NCBI GenBank assembly: GCA_041547565.1
Contig: JBFEUI010000146.1
Location: 1 to 5,025 of the forward strand
DNA length: 5,025 nt
Direction of reading: 5' to 3'
Source of the DNA: JBFEUI01 sp041547565
GTDB taxonomy: Bacteria; Pseudomonadota; Gammaproteobacteria; Thiohalomonadales; Thiohalomonadaceae
Shown here: positions 4,950 to 5,025 of the stretch, piece by piece
Numbering within the stretch: position 1 is the first letter of the stretch
How the letters are laid out: each line of letters opens with the position of its first letter
Program-made: the position numbers and the translations under genes
Notes under the pieces: model-generated
The model's database searches: none
Told to the model about the DNA's origin: nothing
Seen by the model: the letters and a program-made list of their open reading frames with translations, nothing else

Positions 4950-5025
4950 TTCACGTTTTTCGTTTCACCTTTCACGCTCAACGTATCACGAATTTCTCTT
5001 CACACTTCACATCTCACCCTTCACC
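4950..5025 (-). repeat. Degenerate heptamer array in inverted orientation (TTCACNN), truncated by the window end
   Basis: Eleven units can be read in unbroken 7-bp register: TTCACGT, TTTTCGT, TTCACCT, TTCACGC, TCAACGT, ATCACGA, ATTTCTC, TTCACAC, TTCACAT, CTCACCC and a final TTCACC. The consensus TTCACNN is the reverse complement of the GTGAA part of the perfect array upstream, and one unit (4971-4977) is its exact reverse complement. No unit was inserted or lost across 76 bp, so decay has been by substitution. On the - strand the units carry TGA, as expected if a convergent gene ends just beyond the window. Confidence 0.75.

Larger units (their letters stand above)
4828..5025. terminator. Possible bidirectional terminator formed by inverted heptamer arrays
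   Basis: The TGAAGCG array and the inverted TTCACNN array face each other across 41 bp, so RNA from either strand could fold into a long imperfect stem of GUGAA pairing with UUCAC. No GC-rich stem followed by a U run is present, so this is not a classical intrinsic terminator. Placement directly after mltD and the absence of another terminator are the only arguments for the role. Confidence 0.3.

Noticed and set aside
4828..5025. CRISPR array
   Set aside because: Units are 7 bp and directly adjacent with no unique spacers; repeat length and structure do not fit CRISPR, and no cas gene is present.

Overview
The window carries a housekeeping locus that is conserved in gammaproteobacteria: dnaQ (DNA polymerase III proofreading subunit), rnhA (RNase HI), a yafS-type methyltransferase, gloB (glyoxalase II) and mltD (LysM-containing lytic transglycosylase). 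The same five genes are neighbours in Escherichia coli and Pseudomonas aeruginosa. Gene content, the close match of each protein to gammaproteobacterial relatives and a moderately GC-rich composition (judged by eye) point to a gammaproteobacterium. The species cannot be named from this sequence.

Layout from left to right: the last 28 codons of a membrane protein on the + strand (2-88); a 130-bp convergent intergenic stretch holding a decayed heptamer array; dnaQ on the - strand (219-935); a 135-bp intergenic region holding one perfect and one decayed heptamer array; rnhA on the - strand (1071-1532), which overlaps the end of yafS by 29 bp; yafS on the - strand (1504-2346); a 20-bp divergent gap; gloB on the + strand (2367-3134); a 55-bp gap with a promoter-like sequence; mltD on the + strand (3190-4830); then a perfect heptamer array that begins at the mltD stop codon, a 41-bp spacer and a decayed heptamer array in the opposite orientation that runs off the window.

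The genes look intact and ordinary. yafS, rnhA and dnaQ could be one transcription unit reading leftwards, and gloB and mltD read rightwards. The products do not form one pathway: DnaQ and RNase HI serve replication fidelity and RNA-DNA hybrid removal, GloB finishes glutathione-dependent methylglyoxal detoxification, and MltD cuts peptidoglycan at the outer membrane.

The unusual part is the set of 7-bp tandem repeats. Three different heptamers (AGTAACG, a CTAG-core unit and TGAAGCG) occupy three gene ends, and in each case the stop codon of the adjacent gene is itself part of a heptamer: TAA for dnaQ, TAG for rnhA, TGA for mltD. Two sites share a composite layout: a perfect array, a spacer that begins with CAAGATT(AT)GTTC, then a degraded array. 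One perfect array of ten copies ends eight bases before the dnaQ start codon. This suggests a family of stop-codon-associated heptamer elements, with possible effects on termination and on dnaQ expression.
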